Source: Luzula sylvatica
Lineage: Eukaryota; Streptophyta; Magnoliopsida; Poales; Juncaceae
Assembly: GCA_946800325.1 (NCBI GenBank)
Contig: OX326959.1
Location: forward strand, 54,267,276 to 54,331,275
Reading direction: 5' to 3'
Length of the DNA stretch: 64,000 nt
Below the pieces are notes generated by a model. That model ran no database searches. It was not told the DNA's origin and worked only from the letters and a program-made list of their open reading frames with translations. How positions within the stretch are numbered: position 1 is the first letter of the stretch; each line of letters opens with the position of its first letter. The translations under genes were made by a program, and so were the position numbers. Positions 24,350-36,689 of this stretch are shown here, one piece after another.

Positions 24350-25704
24350 ATGGCGGTCTCGGATCAAAAGAAGCGCGGTTTGGACGCTTTGGAGCGCCGT
24401 TTCGCCGCCGCCAAGGCCCAATCAGAGCAGCCTAAGCTTCCTCCTACTGACGAAACGAAATCTCTACTGTCTGCTCGTACTCCTCGAAGGAAACCTACTC
24501 CTAAGTTTGCTGCTACTTCTAATTCTCCCTGTCCTGTGGATGGAGAAAACCATCCTGTTTACACCGAGATATCCGAATCTATTCACGAGAAGCTTCTTCA
24601 AGCCCCCACCATGGTAATAATAACTCAAAATTAAGTAAGAATGATACAATTGTAAATAACAGGCATTGATAACTCTATTTCGATCATAAAATTCTTTGAA
24701 GGAATCAAGTAGAAAGAAGGATACAGCAGAGAGGATTGTGAGGGATATGATTCAAAAGGGTGAAGATAGTGGAAAAAAGGGCAAGAATCTAAAGAGGGAA
24801 AATTGGGTTCTTTTGGATAATTTCATATCTAAAGATGATAAATTGGAAAATGCACGAGAAGATGCCTTGAGAAGCCACTCAAAAAAGTCCAAAAATCACA
24901 TGTCAATGAAGCAACATCGAAAATGCGGTTCTTTTAATTTCCCCAAAGAATTCCACAAGTAAGTTGTTTATCAAATTGGTTCTTTAATTGATTTAACAAT
25001 TTTTTGTTATTCAATTACTGTTACTTTTTCCCTGAAAAAAAATAGTTGCATAACTTTTTCTTGTTTTTTGTGGGTAGTTTTGAGCGGTTTAAGCCAATGA
25101 ATGAGGTGTGGAAAGAGTATATAAGTGAAGTTGTTAAAGAAAAAGGGTTTGATTTTCTTGACAATTTTTTTTTAACTTTAAATGAAAAAATTGCTTTCTT
25201 AATATACTAATTCATTTTCCCCTAATCAGGAAAAAGCCATTAACAGAGCGCTTTTTATCAGCAGATTTACATGGTGCTTTTCTTTCAGGTACTTTAATTC
25301 AAGTTATAATTTTCTAGTTTAAGAATTAATTAATAAGCCATTTTTAGTTTTCATGATTTCATATTTTGTAACTTTTGCAGTAGTGGAGAGCAAAATTGCA
25401 AGTTATAGGGGTAAAAGTGGAATTATGGTTAGAGAAACCACCGAAACTTTTGGAATTATTTCACAGGATAATCACTTCACAGGTATTTATTTATTTTTTA
25501 TCACATAAAATATTTATAATCTTTTGTTCTAATATTTTAATGTTATATATTTTGTGAATTGTAGTTGTACCCAAAGCCGGGTCGGTATTTATAGTCCAAG
25601 TGGATTTTTGGAAAATCACGTTACTTGGCAATAGATTATCAGCCAAAGAGAGGTTGAAAGAGAATAAAGTTCAACAAAGTCTTCAATCTCTTGTACGATC
25701 ATGA
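24350..25704 (+). CDS. POP4: Ribonuclease P/MRP protein subunit p29 (POP4/RPP29), copy A
   Basis: Exons 24350-24613, 24702-24958, 25078-25146, 25230-25288, 25381-25482 and 25565-25704 join in frame to 296 residues. The N-terminal half is basic and charged (KKRGLDALERRFAAAKAQ, then Lys-rich segments). From about 198 comes the conserved UPF0086/p29 core: RFLSADLHGAFLSVVESKI, GIMVRETTETFGIISQDN, VVPKAGSVFIVQVDFWKITLLGNR. This fold binds the catalytic RNA. The family acts in the nucleus or nucleolus in 5' maturation of tRNA and in rRNA processing. The ATG used is the first in frame after the CT-rich leader. All introns are GT-AG. The gene is intact here, while the unit B copy is truncated. Confidence 0.9.
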
Positions 25705-25915
25705 TTTTTTTGTCCCGTTTTTTTGTATGTCACAATTCGTTTTACATAGATTATTAGAGGTGAATTAAATCAAATAAATGAATTTATCAAACATTTCACC
25801 TATTGAGAGGTAATAATAAATCAAGCAATTGATTTGTTAAATCGCTTTCGAGCTTGAATGGACCACGTTCACAAAAGATATAATGAGATTAATGTTTGCT
25901 TGTACCTAACTTTGC

Positions 25916-25922
25916 TATAAAT
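25916..25922 (+). promoter_or_regulatory. TATA box of defensin-like gene, unit A
   Basis: TATAAAT lies about 70 bases upstream of the ATG, in the 285-bp gap after POP4. It is conserved in unit B. Confidence 0.5.
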
Positions 25923-25989
25923 TGGCATTGCACTTTTGCTATCTTGGTCTCATATTTTAGGCAAGATTTTTCGAATAAGCTCTACTAAA

Positions 25990-26423
25990 ATGCCATCCAA
26001 ACAATATTACATGGTATTCATCGGACTTCTCTCGCTCGCAACAATCATCCATTGTGCAAGTAAGTAATTAACTTTAATCATGCATTTTAAAGAATGTCCC
26101 GATTTGAATTTTTCTTCAAAATAGAAGATTCCAATCTTTATTCTAATTACGAATTTGATTCTGATTCATCATGCACATAAGGTATCCTCTTATATTGTAT
26201 CGGCTTACAACACATAATGGGTTACCGATATGCAGGAATCAAACCAGAGGAAGACAAAATTGATTGTGGCTACATTAGAATTTGCAGCGAAGCTGAATGC
26301 GTCAAGATTTGTGCTGTCAAAAGTCATTCACTCAGCAAATTTCATTGCGTAATTCCTCCTTCGAGAGTCGATTATCCAGATCTAAAGTTGGGGTACTGTT
26401 GTTGCAGCAATGAAAAATATTAG
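25990..26423 (+). CDS. Defensin-like secreted cysteine-rich peptide, copy A (2 exons)
   Basis: Exons 25990-26059 and 26236-26423 join to 85 residues. Residues 1-23 form a hydrophobic signal peptide (MVFIGLLSLATIIHCA), and the intron falls at its end, as in plant defensin genes. The mature part has eight Cys at about 34, 40, 45, 49, 61, 78, 79 and 80. The CxxxC at 45-49 and the CxC within the final CCC fit the cysteine-stabilised alpha-beta motif of the defensin-like (DEFL) group. Such peptides act outside the cell in defence or reproductive signalling; which applies here is unknown. It is on the same strand as POP4 with its own TATA box. Only residue 2 differs from copy B. The exact subfamily is not recognised. 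Confidence 0.78.
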
Positions 26424-26658
26424 TATGTTTCCAGCTTAATATAGACACTGGCAAAATAATATGTAAACCAGTGAATTTCCAATGCAACTCGAATAAATGG
26501 AAACATTATTTTGCAATTAGAAGGATATATGCTATATTGCTATTGGTGGGAAGAAAAATGAAAATCACATGATTTTGTGAGTAGAATATCTTAGAATCTG
26601 CACACTCCATAGGTCCTATATATCTAAGATCCTCCTAATTATTCCTAATTATTGCTTA

Positions 26659-27998
26659 TTTTACTTGCCCAATTATTTAGGACTCATTAATTGTGTCACA
26701 TCGTCACATTCATTACAACTATTAGATTATAATAGGTGACACAATTTATACCCTTGATTAATCATTAATTTTTTTTATAGTCATAAGTTCTTGTAACTAA
26801 TTATGTGTCCATTATTTTATAATATATTTTAAGCATTCTTGGAAGGTCACGTCAACTTATATTAATTACGTGAATTATTATTATTGGTTAGTTTCACATT
26901 AGACTAAGTTTATTCAATTGTTTATCATTTTACATAAGATTACATGATAAAATATGAACGTAATAGAAGATGACAATTTTATATATGAAATATTAATAAA
27001 TTAATATACAATATTATAAACATACCACATATATTAATATTATTTTTAGAAGTTTAATTTAAAAATCTATCAAATATATGCGTTTCATTTTTCTCTTTAT
27101 TTTGACATTCATATTAGCATAATACATTATATATATTAAGTTTTTAGAACTTTAAGTATGGTTATTTTTTTAAAAAAGATTATAACTATAAGAATATAAT
27201 TTTTACATTCATATTAGCATAATACATTATATATATTAAGTGTTTAGAACTTTAAGTATGGTTATTTTTTTAAAAAAGATTATAACTATAAGAATATAAT
27301 TTGAAGTATAGTTCATATTTACATAATATAATTTTAAGTATTTACATAATATCATTTTAAGTAAGAATTAAGATTAGTTTTTTAAGAAAAATTATAACTA
27401 TAATAATCTCATACAATACTAAGTAGATTATATTTGTGTTTTTGTTCAAACAAATTTAATATTAAATTTTTCAAAAACTAATATAAATTAAAAAACATTT
27501 TATCTATCTAAATAACTTCTTGAACATATAAACACCTATCAAATACTATTGTTATTTTTCAAAATGTAAATTTGTAAAAATCATATTATATTAGATAATT
27601 TATATTCCTGTTTATGATAAATTAAATTAAATTATTACGTTATTTATTAAATTAATTTCACTATTAAGTTTGATATTATTTATAATTTTCATTAAACTTT
27701 GAATCAATAAAAAATATTAGTATTATTCAATTGATGATGTTACTACATATGTCACGATTCACTATTTTTATATTTGATATTACATTACAAATATGGCTTT
27801 GTTCGGTAGATTGACAAGTTTGAAATTCGATTCGAAGTTATTTCTGGTGAGGGTAAAGTTGGTGTCTAATTTTAGACAGTGCATATATTTTTTTTGAGCT
27901 TAATTGTTGATTTGGTGCAATGTTCTACATAATAGAAATATACCTATAAAAATAATTTCAAATAAATACGCGCATAATTTGCGTGCGCTTCATGCTAG
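26659..27998 (+). mobile_element. Helitron, family 1, shared by both units (copy A)
   Basis: The element begins TTTTACTTGCCC after host A and ends in a GCGCA/TGCGTGC hairpin region followed by CTAG and host T. Its interior is the inverted counterpart of the copy at 46338-47791, for example around the TGATAAACAATT and ACTTAGTCTAA words. The same insertion is present in unit B at 44327-45664, so it predates the duplication. It contains an internal tandem repeat and no transposition gene. Confidence 0.7.
27100..27303. repeat. Two-copy tandem repeat of about 100 bp
   Basis: A unit starting TTGACATTCATATTAGCATA (TTTACATTC in the second copy) occurs twice in a row inside the Helitron. The matching duplication is present in unit B at about 44764-44964. 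Confidence 0.8.
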
Positions 27999-28816
27999 TA
28001 TAGAATAATACTAAGTATAGATAATGGATATAGTTATTGTATTATATACAATATATACAAGAGGCATAATATAGATAGAAAAGAGATATTGATAATACTA
28101 GAATAGAAAGATAATAATATTTTCAAGTGATTACAATGATTACAAGAGAAATGATTTATATAGTCACATAGTTAATTACATCCACATCATCAACTAACAC
28201 CACTAACATAATTATCATCCACAAACAATAATTATAATTCTATTGTTATTGTTAATCATTGGCTAAACGCAAATGCCCAAAAAAATATCTGATAACTAAC
28301 CAAAGAAGGTTATATATAAAAAATAGTAAAAAAAACTTATTTCATGAACAATATACCTCTCCTTTTACCTAATGATATATCAAAAGGAAATTACTTAATT
28401 ATTTTATATTGCAAGGGCAGAAGAATAACAACATTGAAATGACACATCTTCTAATATCATCAGGTAGGATAAAGAGACGTTTTATTTTTGCCCAAGATTT
28501 CATCTTAACAATTATTTAATATTAATTTAAATTTATTAATTCAAATAAATATTAATTAATTATTAGTTTAATATGTGTTAATTATCATATTAATCAAATA
28601 CATTAGCTAGAACATAAAAAATATAGCGGTACAATCTGGATACTCATATTAGATAAATGTTGAAGATTCTCTACCGAGTTCATAAAACCCGGTTATTTTG
28701 CCAACTTTGTTACCTCTTTAATTAACTGTTCTTAACTTAATTAATTGAACTGGTTTTTAAAAGCAGGTGGTACCAGATTTTCAAAGTCCAGTTTATATTA
28801 GTTTTGGAATATTATT

Positions 28817-30385
28817 CAAAAAGTCTAGGGTGCAGGAAATAACTTACCGAAGTATTACCGAAGTGTGATGTGGAGTTGGGTCCCATCTATCTAGACTTCC
28901 ACGTAAAATACTAGGTCTATTTGGAAAAGAAAATAAAAATTCACTTTCTTCCCCTTCGTATCATTTTCCCTACAACTCTACCTCCAATCTCCACACTTCA
29001 CCTCCGCTCCACCTCCACTCCACGTCTACGGTCTCCACCTGAAGATTTCACCTCCTCTCCTCATTCTCCAGATCCTGCATCCTTCTCCACGACTCCAACT
29101 CATTCTTTCTTGTGTTTCTGCTCATTGTATCTCGATTCTCGTCGACCTCCAGATCTTGTCGTGACGCCCAATTTCACAGCCTCGCGAGACTTCACCTCTC
29201 TAAATTCGCCTCTCGCCAAGAAATTTACCTCTGATTGTTGAGATCACAGGTCGTGTTTAAGAGTTATGAGGCAGTAATTGCCTTGCATGAGATTTCAGAG
29301 AAATTTCAGTGTGCTGATCAGAAAAGCTGAGGTGAGTATTTATATTGAATCGTGAATTGTTTTTTATTTCCCGGACACGCAAGAAGCTAAAATTAGTATC
29401 AAAATAGCTAAACACATGGACATTTTCACCTTACTGATCTGAATTGTTAGAAATTGAGATCGAAATCAAATAAATAAATTATGTGAGGATCCAATCAAGA
29501 ACCAAATAAATTTCAATCGTAATTCTAATACTCAATTTTGCAATATATTTGCATCATTAACTACACAAATTCGACAATTAAGCCTTAAAATATGATAATC
29601 GCAGGTGTCTTCATGTCATGTCAAATTTTACAACTATGCAAGTTTCATACGGATAAAACTTTTTGCGTTAATTTTAGAGTTGTTTGGCTCTCAAAATTTC
29701 CCACTATATTCATTATATTTTTCATAACATAACTCTAATAGCAAATGTATATATTGGAATCGATATTAGGTTTACGCATCCGGACTGTCAAGAACGAAGT
29801 GCGCTAGGCTCTCGGCGAGTTGAGTGGCAAGGATATTTCTGAAGAGGTCTTGATGAGTACTTTTAGCAAGTTTTGTATCGGCAAATAACTTGTAGACTTG
29901 TAGTTGAGATTATAAATTTTGTTTGTTTGTTAGTTTACATATTTGAATTAGACAATTTGATTATCTTAGATTAACAAAACCCATAATGGACAATTCGATT
30001 TATTCAATTGCATTTCGTTACCTTATATTAACCATTTTCGTGATCCGACCAAGAACTCAAATTTCGTAATCTGAACAAGTCTCCCACTGAAGCAATCGAG
30101 ATGAGAATGGCCTCAAGCAGCTTTGAGCAATTTTAGATTTTCTGGTGAGATTACAATGAGGATATTTGGTGACGGTTTCTACTTTGAAAAGTTCTAACGA
30201 AATAGAATTGGAAACAAGAAAAAAGATCTCATCATTAGTGGAAATGTATTAGAGAAAATATTAGGACTCTATAGATGGAAATAAGCGACATTAGTCATGC
30301 TGAGGTGGCACACCAAGAAATATTTGTTCCACCTCACGCTTCGGTATGACTTCGGTAAGTTATTTCCTGCAGCATAGACTTTTTG
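28817..30385. mobile_element. 1.57-kb TIR element with gene-like interior
   Basis: The inverted ends share CAAAAAGTCTA followed by GCAGGAAATAACTTACCGAAG (28817-28852 against 30349-30385). The insert is absent from unit B. The interior has a Ser/Thr/Pro-rich open stretch at 28921-29241, with better base balance than its surroundings, and a donor-like GAG-GTGAGT near 29330, so it may hold a captured gene piece. No transposase is seen. The superfamily is unknown; Mutator-like is a guess. Confidence 0.6.
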
Positions 30386-31619
30386 CTGCAGAAATGCTCC
30401 ATTTCTTGGAGATTCTTGTGATGCTTAGCATTAGCTAGATGCTCTCGATAGCATTGTTCGAATTAAGTTAAAATTTGAAAACATGACTATGGGATTTGAT
30501 TGATTAATTAGTGTGTACGAACTTCTCTATTTATAGAGTTTGAATCACTGATCTCCAACGATCAAAACAATCTAGACCGTTGAATTGATGATTAAGATCA
30601 CTAATCCTACTTTCACAAATAACCAGGCCTAAACACTCGGCCAGTAAATAATTTAGTAAAATAAAAGTAAACTCGGCCCACTTATTGATTTTATTTTGTT
30701 GTACGTAAGGCATTCGATAAAATTTTCAGGATAGAACGAATACACTGAAATGTCAAAACACAAAACAAAATTGTAGATCTCGCAATAAAAAATGAAGAAT
30801 GATAAATTGGGGATCTCGTGCTAACTATATAATATTATCACTAAAATAAACTATCATGTGAACATATGCATCTTAAGCTTGTTTCGTTTGTTTACTATAC
30901 AATAACGGGGCCATGTTTTATTATAAGACTTGAACATGGGCAGCTCGATAACAACACGTTTTTTTTCTTCTCTTTCTTGAAACTTCAAAATTTGCACAAT
31001 TTATAATTCTTAGAAAAGTTTGTTGAGATCTTAGGATTTGTTTCTGTTAGAAAAATTATTGTGGGGATTCGAATTTTGTGGATAGTTATCAAAGAGTATA
31101 AAGATATTAATGAGGAGTAAGCAACACGGAGATAGAGAATGAAATGGTCAAAAACGGACTTTTCCCTAAATAATAAATGATAACACATAATTAAGAAGTG
31201 TACGCGAAATTCAACAAACGTAATCTTGAAAATAAGAATGAGATTGCTTTCAAGCATCTTGTTTATGACTTCTTACTTTTGAATTACAAGAAATATGGTA
31301 TATTTATAGTTTATTATAGAGTAATTTTATACAACACTTTTTCTTTGCATGATTCGATGTAAGATGTTGATCTGATGTTAGACATTGCATCAATGTCATA
31401 AAATTAGTCCAGCTAATTTCAATCCAGACACGACAACTAATCATGCTGCAGCGAATCATGCAACGAGATGATGTTGTGTAGAATTACCGTTAATTATACA
31501 TCTTCCCACACACACATAACCTTTCACACTAATATTTATTCATATAATCTTAGCCATACAGTAATTATCTATTACATAATTAAAATATATAAATAAAATT
31601 TTGTTTTAATACTCCTCCT
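30386..31619. other. Intergenic DNA, partly shared with unit B
   Basis: 30386-30845 has no match in unit B and no recognisable content. From about 30846 the sequence is shared with unit B (51317 on). The site ATCCAGAC at 31422-31429 is the empty target of the hAT element present in unit B. No gene is supported. Confidence 0.5.
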
Positions 31620-32110
31620 TAATGTGTTTTCTCGTTCTCAACATATGCATTAAAAATATCTTCAACATTGTTTTGTTCTTCGGCGTAATTTGCTTGCACA
31701 TCGATTTTAAATCGGCAATTTTTTTTGTAGACGATTGAATATCTTGCAATAGTAGAATTGATGCTTCTCTTTGAACTAACAATCTTTATCGAAATGAAAA
31801 TATCTTTTGCAAAATTTACATGGTATTTTATTTGTTATATTAATTTTTAATTGAAACGCGCTTTCTATAGATTGTTCGATAATTATATTTAACTTTTGCT
31901 CGTGTCTTTCTAAAGAACTATTAAATCAAGCACACTAAGGACCGAGAAATATTTTGTTTCTTCAATAATTGAGACTATGTTATCATACTTTGACAATATG
32001 CTAATTAGAATTTTTTCACAAACTAATTTATCGGTTGGTTCTTCGCCACAATTTTTAGTTTGATTTACCAACTTCATTATAATAGAGAATAATCTTTAAG
32101 TCTGATTTTA
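31620..32110 (-). pseudogene. Degenerate Copia retrotransposon gag fragment, copy A
   Basis: The minus-strand translation gives the UBN2-type gag segment with EKILISILSKYDNIVSIIEE, then a broken Cys/His knuckle region, then QANYAEEQNN, a phrase typical of Copia gag tails. Several stops and frameshifts interrupt it. No integrase, reverse transcriptase or LTR pair was found. The same relic is in unit B, so it predates the duplication. Confidence 0.75.
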
Positions 32111-33094
32111 CTTCATTTTTAAATTTTGAATTTCTACCTTAAGTGTTGAGAGTTTTATAATTCGCAATTTTTCGTTTTTTTTAAAAAAAAATTGTAAAAT
32201 TTTCATGCCTCTTTTGAATTTTTTTTCCCCAATGATTCTTCGAAAAAGTTTATCCGATATTGTTTATTGTATAAAAAATAGGACTTTTGTAATTTCTTTT
32301 TATTCTCTTTCAAACAGTCTTTTTCGAAGTTTTTTCTTTATTTTTTCCTTCTTAGTTGTGTCTAAATTATTTTCGAACTCCGCTTCTCTTATTTTTCATA
32401 GATCTTGTGAGATCAAAATAGTTCTCATTCTAATACTCTAATAATCATAATTTTCTCAATCGAAAATAAGTTGTGAAGTTTGTGAAAGCCCAAATCAAAT
32501 ACACTTCCTTGCATTATCACGGTGATCTCCTTTCTAACTTCTACAAAACTCGATAACCTCCTTCTGATTCTAATTTGTTGGGTTTTAAGATTTGTATTTA
32601 TTATAGAAAAATTACTGTTGGAATTCAGATTTTGGAGAGAGTTATCAAAGAGGATAAAGAAATTAAAGAGAAGTGAGGAACACAGACAGAGAACGAAATG
32701 GTCAAACACGGAAAAGTCTTCTGACTTTTCTAATAAATGATACACGTCCAAAAGGTTTCACGAAAATAAATGGATACAGAAATAAGGATGAGATTGTTTT
32801 TAACTTATTATTGTTTAATTTATTATTTTGGATCAATTTGCTTAAATTACAAGTTACATTTATAGTTATTTATGCATCTTCTCAGACATATATATACAGA
32901 ATATTTCACGCTAATACTTAAATATATTCTAGTCACACATTAATTATTTATTACAGAAATTAAAACATATAAATCAGAAAAATATTAATTTTAATAAAGT
33001 CGACTTTAGCCCCTTGAAATTGACAAAGATCACAATTGAACTGAAGAAAATTAGGAGATAGTCTGAAAGAAGAAGAAGAAGACTTAAAAGAGAG
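32111..33094. other. AT-rich DNA upstream of reductase 1, unit A
   Basis: Closely matched by unit B (53581-54576). It holds open frames that are low-complexity and AT-driven, and no recognisable domain. The last 150 bases should contain the promoter and leader of reductase 1; a purine-rich AGAAGAAGAAGAAGA run lies at about 33068-33082. Confidence 0.45.
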
Positions 33095-34465
33095 ATGTCT
33101 AGCTCAGGGGATGGCAAGTGCGTCTGTGTCACAGGCGGAAGCGGTTTCATCGGCTCATGGGTCGTCAAACTCCTTCTCGAAAATGGGTTCACCGTTCACG
33201 CTACCGTCTTGGATCTTAGTATACCTCTCTCTTCACATATCTGGTCGTGAACACAAAACACTATCATTTAACATCTTATTCTTTTGCAGAAAATGAAAAC
33301 GAGACCAAACACCTACAAGAAATGGACGGCGCAGATTCACGTCTCAAGCTTTTTCAAATGGATCTACTGAACCGAGTTTCTGTACTAGAGCCGATCAGAG
33401 GAACCATTGGTGTCTTCCACTTAGCTTCTCCATTATGGGCCGATAAAGATCCCGAGGCAATCAATCACTCTCATTTTATCGTCATCTTTTATGGTAAATT
33501 AATTGAACACATAATTTTACTTATTATAATTAAGTTTAATATATACAATACAGAACTTGTTGGTGAAGCCAGCGGTAGAAGGGACACTAAACGTCCTTCG
33601 AGCTTCAAAAGAATGTGGCGTCAAGCGTGTCGTGCTGACATCATCAACCTCTGCAGTCGCACCCCGTCCTGATTGGCCAACAGACAAAGTAATAGACGAG
33701 GAATGCTGGAACGATGTTGACACCTTAAAAAAACTCAAGGTATTACAAATAACTTATCCTAAATCTAATATATGAGAGGATAAATTTGGTATATTTTTGA
33801 GTTTTTTTTTTATAATTTAGTTGTGGTACCCGATATCAAAGACTTTGGCCGAGAAGGCTGCATGGGAATTTGCAGAAACTGAAGGGTTGGATTTGGTCAC
33901 GATTTGTCCCGGTTTAGTGTTGGGGCCGCTACTACAACCTATGACACGTGGCAGTGTCGAACTCTTCCTCTGCGTCCTCAAAGGTTCACTTTTTCATCGC
34001 ATACCACCGCACCATATTTCAGTCACTTACCAACCTTACCTATCAGGTATGCAGGTGCACATGGAGAATCTATACATAGGTTGCGTGGACGTGAGAGATG
34101 TCGCTCGAGCAATGATGCTTCTCCATGAGAACCCATTGGCAAAGGGGCGCCATTTATGTTTAGAAGCAATCGCTCGTTATTCTGATCTCGTCAACAAGAT
34201 CAGAGAGCTCTATCCTGAATATCAAACTAATAAGTACAAAATAAATTCTACTGCTTTATAAATGTTTAATCGGAGTTGATTTTGATTTATCGAAATTGAT
34301 GCTTATTTGTTGTTGCGAGATAGAGTTGAAGAGGAGAAGCAAGAATGGTTGGTGAGAGCCGCGAACCCCTCCAAGAAGTTGATGGATTTGGGACTTGAAT
34401 TTTCGCCATTGGATGCGATCGTGAAGGATACCATGGATTGTTTGAAGAGCAAAGGTTGCATTTAA
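33095..34465 (+). CDS. DFR/CCR-like NAD(P)H-dependent reductase 1, unit A (6 exons)
   Basis: Exons 33095-33218, 33290-33456, 33554-33739, 33821-33983, 34047-34233 and 34324-34465 join in frame to 322 residues. The dinucleotide-binding motif TGGSGFIG is at 13-20. The catalytic Ser lies in TSSTS (about 127-130), and the YxxxK pair is Y162/K166 in WYPISK. This places it in the extended short-chain dehydrogenases with dihydroflavonol reductase, cinnamoyl-CoA reductase and related carbonyl reductases. The substrate is not predictable. The canonical CCR NWYCY motif is absent (LWYPIS instead). Intron 2 uses a GC donor (GAG-GCAATC), and no nearby GT keeps the frame. The gene lies about 300 bp before reductase 2 on the same strand. 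Confidence 0.9.
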
Positions 34466-34760
34466 GGATTCGTTCGTGTTTGCGAAATTTGTTTTTTTTT
34501 TAATAATTGATGATAATACATTTCTGTGTGAATAACTGTTTGAATTATTAATAATTGATGATAATACAATGTTGTGAACTGTTTGAATGTTCCATCTTTT
34601 TTTTTTCTCTCTCCAAGTAGAAATCCTACTGTGACTTGTTGCTATGTAGTAGATAATTATGGGCCTGACAATTTGGGCCTTGAAATTTGAGATAAAGAAG
34701 ATCAATGTCTATTCTTTTGAAATGATTCCCATCTGAGGATAAGAGACGAGAAGAAAAGTA

Positions 34761-36059
34761 ATGGCGACCGACGTAAGGGGCCAGGCGGTGTGCGTGACGG
34801 GTGGAAGTGGGTTCATCGGGTCATGGCTGGTCCGCTTCCTCCTCGACCGTGGGTATACCGTTCATGCTACTGTCAAGAACCTCGGTATGAATGTCGTTTG
34901 ATAAAAAGCCTCTGTTAAGCTCTCCAAATTCATTTTGTAGCTGAATTTTTACTTTCTCTCTCCTTAGAGGATGAAAATGAAACAAAGCATTTACTAGCCA
35001 TGGATGGCTTCATCACATCACGTCTCCATCTGTTTCAGATCGATCTCCTCGACTTGAATTCTATCATAACGGTAATTACAGGAACAATTGGTGTTTTTCA
35101 CCTTGCTTCTCCGATGATTCTCGACTCGGAAGATCCTCAGGTACACTAGTACATCGCCTTCGGTGTACTTGACAATGTCTGTTAACTATTCTAGTTTTCT
35201 GAAATTGAGAAATTTGCAGAACGAGCTTTTGGAACCTGCCATTAAGGGAACGCTCAACGTGCTCCGCGCAGCGAAGGATTGCGGGGTTAAGCGTGTCATG
35301 CTGACTTCATCAACCGTCACGATGACTCCACCAAACTCTAGCTGGCCTTCAGATGCATTCATAACAGAGGATTGCTGGGCTGATCCGGAAACCCTAGAAA
35401 AACTCAAGTTGTGGTATCCATTATCCAAATTTCTTGCCGAGAAAGAAGCTTGGGAGTTCGCGAAGAGAGAAGATTTGGAAATGGTGGTGATAAATCCAGG
35501 GATGGTTTTGGGGCCCGTTATCCCGCCTGCAATCGGTGAAACTGTCAGAATATTACTCAATGTTCTTCAAGGTAATTCTTTGACTTTAATCCTGCAAATC
35601 CTTAAATTTCATAAATACCCTTGCAAAAACTTAATTGTAACAAATATTACAGGCAAGCAAGTGGATTTGGACCATCTTTATATAGGTTGTGTGGATGTAA
35701 GGGATGTGGCGAATGGAATGATACTGATCTACGAAAATACGCAGGCAGAAGCACGACATATCTGTGAGGAGTCACTCGTTCGTTGGGTTGATTTTGTAGA
35801 AAAGGTGGCAGAGCTCTGCCCTGAATTTCCCGTTCAAAGGTAAAATAAAATAAAGTTTACACAAATTTATGTTCTTTTTATGGTCTGACTTTGGTTAAAT
35901 TGTGTTCAAAATGATAGAGTTTTGGAGGATAAACAAAATTGGGTGGTGAGAACTGAGAAACCATCGAAAAAGTTGATCGATTTGGGACTTGAGTTTACTC
36001 CCTTTGGGAAAACTATAAAGGACACAATCGAGAGCTTAAGGAGCAGAGCGTTAGTTTAA
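34761..36059 (+). CDS. DFR/CCR-like NAD(P)H-dependent reductase 2, unit A (5 exons)
   Basis: Exons 34761-34884, 34968-35140, 35220-35571, 35653-35839 and 35918-36059 join to 325 residues. TGGSGFIG is at 13-20, the Ser in TSST is near 129-131, and Y165/K169 lie in WYPLSK. It is clearly related to reductase 1 next door, but exon 3 here equals exons 3 and 4 of its neighbour, because the intron before LWYP is missing. The donor of intron 2 is the normal GT (CAG-GTACAC). Substrate unknown. The 3' flank ends at the duplication boundary about 120 bp later. Confidence 0.9.
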
Positions 36060-36178
36060 GAACTATAATCTGTTATCTTATGGTAAATGTGTATTACGTC
36101 CTCTCCATTCCACTTGTATAAAGTTTGCTACTAAATTAGGAGAGTTGTTGTATTTGGTAAAGGAAAATGTTGGACATG

Positions 36179-36429
36179 CAAATTAAAGATAATAATAATA
36201 ATAATAATAATAATAACTATTTTAAAATAAGTATTGCTTTGCTAAGAGTTGATAAATTTAACTCTCGTAAATCACATGGGATTTAACTTTGAATTTATCT
36301 TTCATCGAATATTATATATATATATAGTGGTTCTGTAAATAAAAAAAAAATATATACAGTGGTTCAATGTATTTTATCTGTATAATATTTTAAAAAACCC
36401 AAAATGTTTAACGGGCATAAGTTGTCAAA
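36179..36429. other. Junction between duplication units A and B
   Basis: About 250 bases with no match at the other ends of the units. It contains an (AAT)n run at 36188-36215 and AT-rich DNA. Unit A ends at GTTGGACATG and unit B starts at AATAATTTATGTTCACATCAT inside former ZIP intron DNA. Confidence 0.6.
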
Positions 36430-36689
36430 ATAATTTATGTTCACATCATAAAATATGTTATTTAATAAGTTGTTACGTCACAACTTAAACAATACAGTCG
36501 TTAGTTAAAGTTAATAAATAGAAGAATCAAGTTCAATCAAATTAAAAATGTAAAATATTTGATTGACCAAATTAAAAAAAAAAAAACAAGAGTCGCGATT
36601 AATCAAACTAAACATTAAGGACTAAACTAAATTTTGGATGAAAAATAAATGACAAAGGTAGACATTTTTAACTTATAATGCCAAGTGTT

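Larger units (their letters stand above)
17561..36178. repeat. Tandem segmental duplication, unit A
   Basis: Unit A holds ZIP exons 2-4, POP4, a defensin-like gene and two reductase genes, in the same order and orientation as in unit B (36430-57671). Homology starts inside ZIP intron 1 at AATAATTTATGTTCACATCAT and ends after reductase 2 at AAAATGTTGGACAT. Non-coding flanks, introns and a Copia relic are shared too, so this is duplication of DNA and not retroposition. Stretches around 19970-22985 and 28817-30845 are not shared because of later insertions or losses. Confidence 0.9.

Noticed and set aside
28921..29241. 106-codon Ser/Thr/Pro-rich frame as an independent gene
   Set aside because: Lies within a TIR element absent from unit B, no recognisable domain or exon partners; kept only as element content.
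34256..34705. 149-codon minus-strand frame downstream of reductase 1
   Set aside because: Antisense of the last reductase exon plus AT-rich flank; the real coding strand is clear from the splice-joined protein.
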